From NCBI GenBank assembly GCA_014529385.2, contig CM043946.1, positions 33,250,558 through 33,314,557 of the forward strand: 64,000 bases of DNA, written 5' to 3'. The DNA comes from Adiantum capillus-veneris. Its lineage: Eukaryota; Streptophyta; Polypodiopsida; Polypodiales; Pteridaceae. The notes below the pieces were generated by a model, which made no database searches, had not been told where the DNA came from, and saw nothing but the letters and a program-made list of their open reading frames with translations. Shown piece after piece: positions 31,156 through 42,238 of the stretch (position 1 is the stretch's first letter; each line of letters starts with the position of its first letter). A program made the translations under genes and the position numbers.

Positions 31156-31407
31156 TCACTCATTTAAGTGCTCCCATCTTATAGTCGTTCGAAGACGTTC
31201 GAGCTCCTTGAATATTACAAGGTCATTTTGAATGTGGGTGTTGAGTATCGGGCTTAGAATGTGTAAATTGGCAGGATCCTTGTTACGTGATAATGCAATG
31301 TAGACCAAACCGTGGGCTCGTATGCCAACAGGGTCAAATGCTAATGAAGTCATAGTCAAGCCTTGGGATAAATGGATTGTGTGTGCATTGGCAAGTTGTG
31401 TTGTTTT
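31156..31407 (-). pseudogene. PIF1-family helicase C-terminal fragment
   Basis: Minus-strand reading ANAHTIHLSQGLTMTSLAFD then HGLVYIALSRNKDPANLHIL. These are helicase motifs V (TIHxSQG) and VI (G.vYvALSR....L.IL) of PIF1/RRM3 and Helitron helicases. About 80 codons remain, ending at TGA. With the endonuclease-like frame just downstream, this points to a Helitron of Helentron type rather than a cellular PIF1. The remaining motifs and Rep domain are missing. Confidence 0.65.
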
Positions 31408-31876
31408 ATGTTAATGTAAAAGAAACTCAAATGAGCAAAGAGGAAGAAACGTATGTGCTTGTGCAAAAGGCTCCTCACTCTTTAAAACTTAAACTAGTAT
31501 ATGACTTGCGTGTTGCTGCAGCCAAGAAAAGCAAGGCCCAATTCTTCTTTTTTCTGCCCCCCCCCCCCCCCTCCAAGATGACAACATATGCAAACATTCT
31601 CAATGCATCCATGAAGGTAGTGCTAACTATATCTTTGTTCACTATTAAAGCATCCTTAGAAGATCTAGATAATAAGGGTACCCTTTAACTTTGAATAGTG
31701 ATATCTTGTCTACATGGAGGAGATGGCATCTAGAAACTCTCAAAAGGCATTCCAATGAAGAGTTATGCCACATCAATGTATAGTCATATAAAGTGCCATT
31801 TAAAATTCTCTTCATCAAATTTTTTGATCTTAAAGATTCCTGCTAACTCAACTCTTCATATGCCTATTCTTGGAAT

Positions 31877-31923
<47 letters not shown>

Positions 31924-31992
31924 AGGGAGGGTTTGTGTAAGATTTCTGCACTCAATTGAGCTACTAGTGAGTTTTTGGTTGAGATTAATGGG

Positions 31993-32029
<37 letters not shown>

Positions 32030-32796
32030 GCGTAAAAAGAGTTCCATTTGTTTTAATCATAACGTGGGGCCACTCAATAGACATTTATTACATAGCTAGC
32101 ATGAAGCTTGTAAAAAAGATCCAAATATGAAGTGGTTCAAGTGAAAATCATAACACATATTAAGATCATTAGAATGGATCATTATACGCTCACCAATAAT
32201 CATATGCTCTAGTCAAAAAGTGTTGGGCTCATTCAATGCTTGCTTATGTCATCCAAATGCTCATCAAAGTCCACTATTAATTGAGGCCTATCCTCTTCCG
32301 TGTAGGATGTGAGCAAACTATTGGTTGATGCTTCTTTGTAAAGAATTCACGACCTTCACAAGCTTGCTTCCAAACTTGAACACTGCCACCTAATTAAATT
32401 ATAGAGTTTCATTGCTAACAAGATGAAATATAGCAAAAGTATGACTTCATTTTGGTAGTATTGTGAAATAAGATAATTGGCAACCTTTTGAGCAACCAAA
32501 ATCATAAAAACTATCATTGGCATGATTAAAATCTACAACGTGCTACCATCCATTTTGTGCAAAAATATTATCATCAACATGCAATGATGAGAGCTTCAAA
32601 ATGGGTAAAAGGGCAATGTGAGGGGATCATTAAGAGCTACACAGAGAAATCCTCAACTCCATCGCCTTTAATCTCCACAATAATTTGTTTACAACATAGT
32701 CATATTTTAGCAAAGTGCGACATGGGCTCGATGTAAGCTCTTTGTTCTATGTCATACTTTCCCACATGGCTAAGGTGTTGTAAGAAAAACTCAACC

Positions 32797-32859
<63 letters not shown>

Positions 32860-32942
32860 CCCCAAAAAAATAATAATAATTTGACAAGTTGAATGTGTAG
32901 GTGCATAGTATCTGGAGAAACCATTTTGTAAAACCTGTGTTT
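31408..32942. other. Gene-free stretch with microsatellites
   Basis: Contains C15 (31557-31571), (GA)n with a GGGA tail (31880-31930), (CT)n at 31993-32024 and 32802-32856. No convincing coding region in between. Confidence 0.6.
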
Positions 32943-33085
32943 CGTTGGCATTAGGGTTGCAAGAAAACACACACAACTTGGAGAAGACGAAGGAAACTCA
33001 AGGCACACAACAGAGAGTGTATTGCTTAGTGTGAAATGAAAAGATAAGATAGCCCTAGAGTGATGGACGTGTATACGATGCACCG

Positions 33086-33136
<51 letters not shown>

Positions 33137-33219
33137 GGGGGGACCTCCTAGTGAGGGAAAAATGCCAGGATGGTCCTAAGTGTGTTCACACACATCACTA
33201 CCACATGTATATGGTAACA
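32943..33219 (-). repeat. 3' LTR of H1 with expanded poly-G
   Basis: Homologous to 36342-36572 and 40946-41173. The G49 run (33087-33135) and following GA-rich bases lie between GATGCACCGC and ACCTCCTAGT, where the other copies have only a few A or G. Confidence 0.85.
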
Positions 33220-33349
33220 AATCCCTCGTGGGAGTGATGCGGTAAACGAGAGCTGGCACATAGAGTATAGGGAAGTGTCATGCCCTAAGGACATGATCAA
33301 TCCACAAAGGGGAGTAAGCCCAAAGCCTTTTAGAAAGCTTTGAACTTCT

Positions 33350-34320
33350 CATGAGATAATGCCTTTGTGAAAAGATCTGCAAGGTTCTCCTGTGCTGACA
33401 CATAAGCCAAGTTGATCTCTCCTGCTAAGAGCCTCTCCCTGACATAGTGGTAATGCACCTCAATGTGCTTTGTGCGTGCATGAAAAACTGGGTTCCTTGC
33501 AATTTCCAATGAGCTCTGAGTATCAATGTAGATAGTGTTGGTAGTATCCTATCCAACACCCAAATTAGCCATAAGGCGTCTGAGCCATACACACTCAATC
33601 ATAGCTGTAAAGACTACCATGTACTCAGCCTCACAACTAGAAGTATCCATAGTAGGTTACTTCTTGCTCAACCATGAGATACATGAACTGTCGAGCATTA
33701 AACAAAAACCACTTGTGGACATTAGCGTGTCAAAACAACTAGCCCAATCTGAGTCCAAAAAAGCATGTAAGTCTGACATCAATGATCCTCCCTTGGGATA
33801 AAATAAGCCAAGATGTAAAGTGCCACTTAAGTAGCAAAAAATCCTCTTGACAACCTGCCAATGCTTAGACCCTAGGCTATGCATGTATCTACTGACCTGT
33901 GAGACTACAAATTGAATATCCGACCTTGTGTTGCATACATAAATAAGGCAGCTAACATCAGTTTGGTAAAGAGTGACGTCGACAGGATCACCAGCATCAT
34001 GAAGACATGGGAGTGGCAATAGGTTTGCAATCCTCAAGTCCAAACTTACATATAGCAATGTCTCTATGTAACTTGTTTGACACAAGGAAATACCACCATC
34101 ACATTGCTTAAACTGTATGCCCAAGTAATGATGCAACAGCCCCAAATCTTTCATCTTGAAAGTAGCATTCAAATCAGCCTTAAATTTAGCAATATGCTTC
34201 TCATTTGGTTCAATGATCAACAAAAATCCACATAGAGAACGACAATGAGAAGTACATCACCCTCACACTTTACATACAATGTGCTTTCTGTTGGACTATT
34301 ACTTTGCCTTAAGCGGATAC
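33350..34320 (-). pseudogene. copia RT C-terminus and RNase H of H1
   Basis: Minus-strand reading starts ESTLYVKCEGDVLLIVVLYV, but the catalytic YVDD is destroyed by a small deletion that shifts the frame. Then come KDLGLLHHYLGIQFKQ, YLSGTLHLGLFY, DSDWASCFDTLMSTSGF and, after stops, the RNase H end KHIEVHYHYVRERL and ENLADLFTKALSHEKF. The last part is the canonical copia C-terminus. Confidence 0.9.
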
Positions 34321-35160
34321 ACCCATGCATGCACGCAGTAATCATTAATGAAAGTCAAGAAGTAAAGGTAATTTCCCAAGGACGAAGTTTGCATGGGCTT
34401 ACAAACATCACTATGCACAAGCTACAACTTGCATGTGTCCCTAACTGAACCATCCTTTGGAAACTTTGAATGCTGCATCTTACCCAAGATACAGCCTTCA
34501 CAAACATGTTTGACAGGTGCTTCAAGAGGTGGCAAAGAAGCAACCATATCAGATTTCTGCAAAGGTAGCAAACTAGAAGAATTAGGATGCCCAAAACGTG
34601 CATGCAAAAGTTTTGCATTCGAAATAGACTTTGAATCCACAATAGCATTTGCAAACTTTTGCCCACACTTGTCATACAAAGTGAGCTTATACAACCCACG
34701 ACATAAAATGCCTGATGCAATAGTTCATCATCAAAACTAAAATCATGTACTATACATTTGTCATCCATAAATTTGACTACAAGTCCAAGTCTAGCAAGTG
34801 CAGATACAGACAAAAGATTCTTCTTGATCCCAAGTACATACAGTCCATCAACAAGTGTGAAAGAACTAGCATTTGCAGCAGTAAGCACAATCTTTACAAC
34901 TCCCTGAACCGGATAAGAGGCATTGTTGGCACACATGAATGAATTACCATGAGGGACAGACTCAAGAGGTAAACAATTCACGATGTGAGGTAATGTGCTT
35001 TGTAGCACCACTGTCAAAATACCACACATGTGAATATGCAGCAATTGACATGCATGCATCATGGACAATAGGATCATAACTGCACTTTGCACTAAAAGCC
35101 CATTTTGCATCACATCAGCATCACAATCTCCTTTCACAGAAGACTCAACAAATAGTTGCA
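34245..35160 (-). pseudogene. copia protease and integrase N-terminus of H1
   Basis: Minus strand: protease tail VDGLYVLGIKKNLLSVSAL and GLVVKFMDDKCIVHD; GAG-pre-integrase zinc region LLHARFGHPNSSSL...CEGCILGKM; start of the core with SLGNYLYFLTFINDY and AWVYPLKAK. The frame then jumps to RT at about 34305, marking the internal deletion. Several frameshifts. Confidence 0.85.
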
Positions 35161-35199
35161 TTTGTAGTGGAACCAGCCACTTTCTTCTTAGCCTCTTTT

Positions 35200-36100
35200 G
35201 CCTTCAACTTAGGACATTGCTTGATCAAGTGATTATTAGATATACAATAATGGCAACGCATCTTCTTTTTTCCCTTTTCACCAGTATTCCTAGATGAATT
35301 GCTGCCACTAGAAGCATTAGGAACAAGTGATCTACCACGTGTGGAAGAACCATGAGAAGTGGCTCCATTGCTATTACCACATCTTCTAGTCTTGTTTTTT
35401 CATGAAAGTGACTCTTGCAACAACAATGCGCATAATGCATCAAATTTGACAACTTCTGGATTTCCTTGGGTCATAAGTCTCCAAGTACTAGCAAAAGTCT
35501 GGTAAGAATCTGGCAAAGCATCAAGAATAGTCTGCACAAGGGAACTGTCAGAAATGACTTCGCCTACATAAATAAGTTGCTTATTGGTATCCTTGACACT
35601 AGTAAGAAAAGTGTCTACATCATCTTCCTCATGCATAATATTTGACTCTAGCTCTTTACGCAGCAATGTAATTTTTGCCTCATTGTGACTTGCATAAAGA
35701 CCAGCCACAATATCCCAAGCTTGTTTTGCAGATTTCACTGAAAGAATGTGAGGTAATAGTGTGCTTCATGGACAATGCAATCAATGCATGATCCTGCGCA
35801 TCTTTTACATCCCAACGAGCTTGGTTAGGCATAGGCAAAACAGCTTTGGCAGCAGCAACCCTGCCACCAAAACCTGCAACATTCTCAACATCGCCTACAT
35901 CCTCGAAACCAGGACGTACATCAATGCTTTACACAATATTCCAAACACCCTTTGACACAAGGACATGTTGCATCATGTAAGCCCACATAGGGTAATTGTC
36001 CCCATTCAATCTATCCTCAACAACAAACATCTTGAACACATCTGTGTTGTTGTCAACCGTGGTGAATGCTACACCTGATGTGAAACTTGCCCGAAAAGAT
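35200..36100 (-). pseudogene. copia gag of H1
   Basis: Homologous to H2 gag at 41537. The start codon of H2 (ATGGCTGAT) reads ACGGTTGAC here, so the ATG is lost. Blocks: DRLNGDNYPMWAYMMQHVLV, AKQAWDIVAGLYASHNEAK, IMHEEDDVDTFLTSVKDTNK, LDALPDSYQTFASTWR and a zinc knuckle CHYCISNNHLIKQC near 35245. Frameshifts and stops between blocks. Confidence 0.85.
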
Positions 36101-36327
36101 GATAAACAAAGCGGGAAAAACACGTGATATATAGCACAAATCATAGAAGACTGTAACGGACCTGATATATGTAGAAAATGATACTGACAAAATTTTTGCA
36201 CAAAATGACAAAATAGCCTGTGTAGTACTGCCTGTAGTGGAAACGGAGGCCGAAATGAGCCCGAATAAAAAATTTGAGCAAGTGTGCGTTGGAGCTACTG
36301 GCGACTAAGCGCGGGAGGACGCAACCT

Positions 36328-36339
36328 GCTATGATACCA
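36328..36339 (-). other. Primer-binding site of H1
   Basis: Minus strand TGGTATCATAGC, two bases inside the 5' LTR. Confidence 0.85.
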
Positions 36340-36341
36340 AT

Positions 36342-36572
36342 TGTCGGAATTAGGGTTGCAGGAAAACACACGTGGCTTGGAGAAGACAAAGGAAGCTCAA
36401 GGCACACAACAGAGAGAATATTACTTAGTGTGCAATGGAAACATAAGATAAACCTAGAGTGATGGGCGTATATACAATGCATAGGGAAAAAAACCTCCTA
36501 ATCAGGGAAAAAATGCCATGGCGCGGTCCTAAGTGTGGTCACACAAATCACTACCACATGTATATGGTAGCA
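36342..36572 (-). repeat. 5' LTR of H1
   Basis: Minus strand TGCTACCATATACATGTGG to CCTAATTCCGACA, 231 bp. Confidence 0.9.
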
Positions 36573-36589
36573 TAAACAAGAGCTGATAA

Positions 36590-36591
<2 letters not shown>

Positions 36592-36633
<42 letters not shown>
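36592..36633. repeat. C42 homopolymer
   Basis: Uninterrupted run of 42 C, 20 bp outside the H1 5' LTR, followed by (CA)n. Confidence 0.95.
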
Positions 36634-36634
<1 letters not shown>

Positions 36635-36706
36635 TACCCCACACACACACACATACACACTGACTGTCCTCCTTATAGGCATCAGTACTTGGGCATCATA
36701 TTTTGA

Positions 36707-39700
36707 TCACAATGAACATGATGACCATGATTCAGACATGGGAGGAGACAGATATACAAAACTGACATTGCCTTGGTTACTTGCGGACGGAGTTGTCTCC
36801 TTCAAAATGTCTCCGTCACCACCCTCAACAGTTTTCCCACCCTCAAAGTTCTTGTACTTCAACAGCATGGCTTCAAGGTCAAAGACCTCATCCACATCGT
36901 GCATGGACGATGTGGAAGCTTCTTTCTTAGCCACTGGCTCAACTAAACCAACGCACACAATTAGTCTGCACAAAAGATTAGCATAAGTTCTGTTGCATAA
37001 AATGACCAACCTACTTTCAAGCTCCTCATAAGAATTCCCAAAGTGCCCGGCATCTTGCCATATGGGGTATCTCCCATTTACAGTCTGGTACAACACACTA
37101 GGGATCAGTCACATTGACCATTGAAAAGCAGAACGGATGGTATCTGTGGGCACACGGTAGCTGAAAGACACCGGTCGCATATTTGCTTGATAGTTCTTGA
37201 CCACATGCCACACAATTTCCACACAATAAAATAGTATCCACACTAAATTTAGACTTGGAAGGTGGAGCGGGCACTAGAAGGGCCCTGCCCTCTCTTTTCA
37301 TGAACTTGATGGACCCCTTCATGAAGGAGGCCTGCCTTCTGAACTCACTAAGCTCCCTGTCCATTTCCTGAACTATTTTCTGTACAAAATGAAACACAAA
37401 GGAAGATTATTACACAACCAACCATGATGGGGGACATACAGACCCTAGAAGCAGGCACTTGCAAGCACCTTGGAGCACTTACTGGAACATTCAAGTACTT
37501 GTAGACACTTGCAAGTGCTCTATCTGTCCACTTGCAACACTTTGAAAGGCACTTGCTAGCACTTAGAAGCTCTTTTTAGCACTTTGAAGCACTTTCAACC
37601 ACCTGCTAACTCCTGCGAAAGCTTGCAGGGTGTTAAAAGTGCTTAAAAGTGCTCTGAAGTGATTACAGAATAAACTTTTAAGCACTTTGAAATCATTTTG
37701 AAGCTATTTTAACCACTTTGAAGCACCTTCAAGCACTTGCAGGACTTTGCAGGTGGTTGAAAGTGCTTCAAAGTGCTTTAATGTGCCTGCAGATTGTTCA
37801 AAGTGCTTGCAAGTGTATAAAAGTTAGACACTTTTTAGCACTTCCAGGCATTTGTAGGTGCTTAAAAGTGCTTGCAAGTGCTCTATCTGTCCACTTGTAG
37901 AACTTTGAAAGGCACTTGCTAGCACTTGGAAGCTCTTTTTAGCACTTTGAAGCACTTTCAACCACCTGTAAACTCTTGCAAGTGAGCGTCTTAAAAGTGC
38001 TTTAAAGTGCTATGAAGTGATTGCAAAAAGCACTTTTAAGCACTTTGAAATCATTTTAAAGCAATTTGAACCAGTTTGAAGCACCTTCAAGCACTTGCAA
38101 GAGTTTGCGAGTGGTTGAAAGTGCTTCAAAGTGCTTTAATGGGCCTGGCAGGTGGTTCAAAGTGCTTGCAAGTGCATAAAAGTTAAGCACTTTTTAGCAC
38201 TTGCAGGCATTTGTAGGTTTTTAAAAGTTCTTGTAGGTGGTTAGAAGTGTTTGCAAGTGCTAAATAGTCAAGCATTTTTTAGCACTCGCAAGCACCTTTA
38301 ACCACTTTTATGCACTGCAAGCACTTGCAAGCATTCCCAGGTGTTTCATGTGCTTAAAAGAGCCTATAGGTGGCTGAAAGTGTTTGTAAGTGGTTAAAAG
38401 GTGAGCACTTTCAACCACTTTTAGCGCTTTCTAGCACTTTATACACTTTAAAGACATAGAAGATTGGAGTACCTGCATGGCTGAAACCTCCTCCTTAATC
38501 CTTGCAGCATCATTGAATCCAAAGGACTTGGAGAGCACCCTTGTAAGGGCTCCGATTTTAGCCTCCTTTTTGGCAATCGTTGCTGAGTTTGCTGTTAGAG
38601 AGGCTTTGAGTTTTTCCACCTCCTCTTTGAGGCTCTCCACCTCTGCAGTGATGGGTGCACAAGCTGAGGAGGTACCTTCGTTGCGCAACCATAAGTCCCG
38701 CTTTGCAGCCAGGACTGTCTTTGTAGACTTCACCTTCTCTTCTGCCTTCACTGCCTCTGCTGCTCAAGGTCATCGGCAAGATTATCCACCCATGCTATGT
38801 AGAGGGGCTCAGAGGCTGTCCGCATGTGTTGTAGAGGGAGGTTGGACACCGCAAGACCGTCCACAACATTCTCTATCAGTCCTTCAAATGTGGGGGCTTC
38901 CTTCACGCCATAATCGAACATGAACTTATGTATTTTTTGATTGAGCCCCCCTTTCTGGCTCTTGACATTCTCTAATACTTGATCCTCGACCAAAGCCCAT
39001 GCAATCTTATGGCTGTCGTGAGCATTGCAGTATTCATATACAAACCCCCTCGCAAACCCTGTCATGAGCTTGTTGTTGGAGGGGGTAGCCTGATAGACCT
39101 TCTGATACAGAAGCCTGCATGCATCATAAAGGTGGTCATGAACATGGTGGAGGAAGATCTTAGTCTTCTTCTTCTCTGGAAGGTGGCAGGTCCTTGTATG
39201 TTAAATCCTTGGGCAGCTTGTCCTCCATGCTCAGTCCATATTCCTCATGCAACTGCAATGCAGAATAGCAAAACCTGGAAAGTAGCAGATACTCTACCGA
39301 TGCTGCAAGCAAAGCCATGGAGAAAAATAATTTGCAGCCAATGCTGAAAAATAGGAGTTTTTGCCATGAATTGCCATGAGGCGCATAGACACGACCAAAA
39401 TGCAATGTAGAACTCACCTTTCCAGGAAGATTTTTCAGTCGCCAACATGCATTTGGAGAGGGAAGTTTTGGCAGTTGTGCTTGTTGTTGGGGTCTGTAGC
39501 GTCGTGCTGGTTGCAGGGGACTGATGTGTTGTGGTTGTTGAAGGCGTCTGCTATGTCGCATGTGTTGCGAGGGTCTACTGTGTGGTGGCTGTTGCGGGGG
39601 GTCTGTTGTGCTGTGGTGTTCGTTGCAGGGGCCGCCTGCTATACCACCTCCGTGATCTGAGTCGGGGTTTTGTGCTTCCTGGAGGGAGTGTTCTTCTTGG

Positions 39701-39707
39701 GAGTCAT
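36707..39707 (-). pseudogene. Gene L: decayed multi-exon gene with coiled coil and RING-H2-like finger
   Basis: Minus strand. Exon 1 (39707-39418) starts ATG with a basic MTPKKNTPSRKHKTP and a Thr/Gln/Asn/His-rich stretch, with TAG and TGA stops, ending at donor GTGAGT. Exon 2 (39252-38473) carries LHEEYGLSMEDKLPKDL, a break near 39160, then LYQKVYQATPSNNKLMTGFA, FSHKIAW-like helical segments and a coiled coil (EVESLKEEVEKLKASL). It ends CAG/GTACTC. After a 1.09-kb repeat-filled intron, exon 3 (from 37379) reads KIVQEMDRELSEFRRQASFM and a RING-H2-like finger: CGNCVAC, then CAHRYHPFC, then a TAG, then CVVPDC. An acidic tail follows to 36707 in another frame. I do not know the family. The RING suggests a ubiquitin-ligase-type fold. 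It may be transposon-borne. Confidence 0.5.
37440..38455. repeat. Intron of gene L filled with AAGCACTT / AAGTGCTT words
   Basis: About 1 kb of degenerate repeats of a 7-8-base word and its reverse complement (AAGCACTT/AAGTGCTT), often joined as GCACTTGCAAGTGC-like palindromes. Some longer units recur, e.g. CTATCTGTCCACTTG at 37522 and 37883. Purely intronic by the splice sites at 38472 and 37380. Confidence 0.85.
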
Positions 39708-40179
39708 CTTTGTAGAGGGTGCTGTTGGAGCCTTTATGCTTCCGTGCTGAGGGAAATGGGGGCAGAGCTCCACCAGGGCTATGGCAGAGCGCGATGGGTG
39801 CAATGGGGGGTAGAGCGCAATGGCTACAACATGCAATGGGGGGAGCACGAGCTATGGAAGCAGAGTGAGCACACAGGTACATGTGGGTGTTCGAGTGACA
39901 AGCTAATTGCGTGAGATGAAAGGAGAAAGAGGACAAGGAGTGTCTAAGCCATGATGATTATAAGTTCAAAAAAAGGGGACCCACTCCACCCCATAATGGC
40001 TTGCATGCATCTAGATTATAGGTACATAAATTATTTTGCATGCAAATTTAGAATTTCCCTCGCCCTCTTTTCCCAAATTTGAAAACATTGAATTTCCTTC
40101 CACCTAGATGCTATTGGTGGTACCACCAAAAGGTGCAAAAAGTGGTACCACCTAAACATGCTTTTACCCGCTTTAACTT
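39708..40179. other. No gene seen (upstream of gene L)
   Basis: GC-mixed then AT-rich sequence. An antisense frame without ATG exists but no supported gene. Confidence 0.4.
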
Positions 40180-40520
40180 ATTCTAGTTTTGGGTTACTTC
40201 TGCTACTTGGCGAGATTGGTGGTTGAGCTTCCACCATCTTTTTGCTGGTCCTTCTAGCTTAGCTCTCCCCATTATCCCTTGCGCAACCTCATTGTAGCCT
40301 GCTAGAGTGAAGTAGTCATTTCCATTTGAATTATCCATTCTTCTAGTTGAGTAGGCACATCATTGCTCATGCCTAAACATGGACATGGTTTCACAAATTT
40401 AAGTAGGGTCTTAAGATTCTTGTCACGCCCAAAATCCTCTACAAGGGCTGCAGCAAGCGGCATTTGATTTGGTACAGGGTCAACTTGAGGTGTTGATGAC
40501 ACTCGTGCATCAAGAATCAC
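40180..40520 (-). pseudogene. Gypsy gag fragment
   Basis: Minus strand: CPCLGMSNDVPTQLEEWIIQ, then after a frameshift DYFTLAGYNEVAQGIMGRAK and GPAKRWWKLNHQSR. This is the capsid core of a Ty3/gypsy Gag (EEW...M..Y..LAGY.E..K....LKL.GPA..WW). No LTR nearby; a dead fragment. Confidence 0.75.
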
Positions 40521-40760
40521 AAGATCTTAAGAGTAAGCTACATGTGAGTCCGGAGCAGCTCTATCTCTTGGGAGTTTACGTGGCATATTTTGTGGTTGTG
40601 GCAAAAAAACAACTACTTTCTCTTAACAATAAGTTCATAAATTTTACAAATACAAAAGGGTAGATTTAAAATTCTTTTAAAAGATAGACATTTCAAAGGA
40701 TGGATTGATTCTCTTTATCTCGTCCATAATTTACATTTGGGAGATAATCAATGTTCAAGG
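40521..40760. other. No gene seen
   Basis: Unclassified sequence between a gag fragment and LTR I. Confidence 0.35.
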
Positions 40761-40945
40761 TGTTAGCAAGTCGCGAAGATGGACATGTTTAGCATAGCTA
40801 GCTACTAGCGCTAACATAACGTCAATACTCAGGGAAGCGACTCGGGTGGGACATAGAGAATCTTTGAGGGTGTCAACCTCAAGAAGTGAACTTACAAAAC
40901 GGCATCATCCAATGCACTAGCAAACCTATCACTCCCAAACCTTGT
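40761..40945 (-). repeat. 3' LTR of element I, left part
   Basis: Starts TGTTAGCAAGTCGCG and matches 63294-63475 (shared GGGTGTCAACCTCAAGAAGT, CACTCCCAAAC). Interrupted by H2. Confidence 0.75.
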
Positions 40946-41173
40946 TGTTACCATATACATGTGGTAGTGATGTGTGTGAACACACTAGGACCGCTGGGGC
41001 ATTTTTTTCCCTCTTTAGGAGGTTTTTCCCTCCGAGCATTGTATATACGCTCATCACTCTAGGGTTATCCATTTTTCCATTGCACACTAAGTAACACACT
41101 CTCTATTGTGTGCCTTGAGCTTCCTTCGTCTTCTCCAAGCTGTGTGCGTTTCTCTGCAACCCTAATTCCAACA
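40946..41173 (+). repeat. 5' LTR of H2
   Basis: TGTTACCATATACATGTGG to CCTAATTCCAACA, 228 bp. Confidence 0.9.
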
Positions 41174-41175
41174 AT

Positions 41176-41187
41176 TGGTATCAGAGC
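41176..41187 (+). other. Primer-binding site of H2
   Basis: TGGTATCAGAGC, exact initiator-Met match. Confidence 0.95.
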
Positions 41188-41536
41188 AGGTTGCGTCCTC
41201 CCGGGCTTAGTCGCCTGCTGCTCCAGCACACGCATGCTCACTTTCTCCAATTTCAGTGAGCTTTGGCAAGAGTTTGCAGGTCGACAAAAATTTCGGGTCA
41301 GCTTGTAGAGCTAAGTCTGCTCAGATTTTTTATTCGGGCTCATTTCGGCCTCCATTTCCATTACAGGCAGGTCTGCACAGGCAATTTTGTCATTTTGTGT
41401 ATAATTTTTTTCAGTGCTGTTTTCTACATAACAGGTACCTTACAGTCTTCTATGGTTTGTGATATATAGCACGTGTTGTTCCCGCTCCGTTTCTCCTATT
41501 TTCGGGCAGTTTTCACATCAGGTGCAGTATTTACCA

Positions 41537-42238
41537 TGGCTGATAACAACAACACAAATGAGTTCAAGATGTTTGCTGCTGAGAACAGGTTGGATGGGGA
41601 CAATTACCCTATGTGGGCTTATATGATGCAACACGTTCTTGTGTCAAAGGGTGTCTACAATATTGTGCAGGGCATTGATGTACGTCCTGGTTCTGAGGAT
41701 GCAGGCGATGTTGAGGATGTTGCAGGTCTTGCTGCAAGGATTGCTACTATTAGAGTTGTTTTGCCTACAGTAGAACAAGCTCGTTGGGATGTAAAGGATG
41801 CGCGGCTCATGCATTGATTGCGTTGTCAGTGAAGTGCACCATTGTTCCTCACATCCGTTGAAAAAAATCTGCAAAACAGGCTTGGGATATTTTGGCTGGT
41901 CTTTATGCAAGTCGTAATGAGGCTAAATTGCTTCGTAAAGAGTTGGAGTCAAAGATTATGCATGAGGAAGATGATATGGACACTTTCCTTGCTAGTGTCA
42001 AGGATATCAATGAGCAACTTATTTCTACAGGTGAAGTCATTTCAGACAGTTCCCTTGTGCAGATTGTTCTTGATGCCTTCCCAGATTCTTACCAAACTTT
42101 TGCTAGTACTTGGAGACTTATGACCCAAGGAAATCCAGAAGTTGTCAAGTTTGATGCATTATGCACATTGCTGTTGCAAGAGTCACTTTCCAAAAAAAAC
42201 AGGACTAGGCAGCGTGCAGTTGAACAGGCTTTTATAGG
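41537..42238 (+). pseudogene. copia gag of H2, truncated
   Basis: ATG at 41537 (MADNNNTNEFKMFAAENRLD). Frame breaks near 41815 and resumes with LDILAGLYASRNEAK-type reading, KELESKIMHEEDDMDTFLAS, LDAFPDSYQTFASTWR. Homologous to H1 gag. Ends before the zinc knuckle. Confidence 0.85.

Larger units (their letters stand above)
32943..36572 (-). mobile_element. Element H1: Ty1/copia retrotransposon with internal deletion
   Basis: LTRs 32943-33219 (3') and 36342-36572 (5'), primer site, gag, protease, integrase zinc domain, then RT C-terminus and RNase H, all on the minus strand. The integrase core and RT N-terminus are deleted. Copia order (integrase before RT) confirms the class. No clear TSD. 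Confidence 0.9.
40946..42238 (+). mobile_element. Element H2: truncated copia (5' LTR, primer site, partial gag)
   Basis: LTR 40946-41173, primer site 41176-41187, leader, gag from 41537. The element ends abruptly at about 42238 inside gag, where LTR I resumes after a loss of roughly 85 bp of host LTR. No 3' LTR and no TSD. Confidence 0.8.

Noticed and set aside
32943-36572. TSD for copia element H1
   Set aside because: Bases outside the two LTRs do not match and the left LTR end is degraded.
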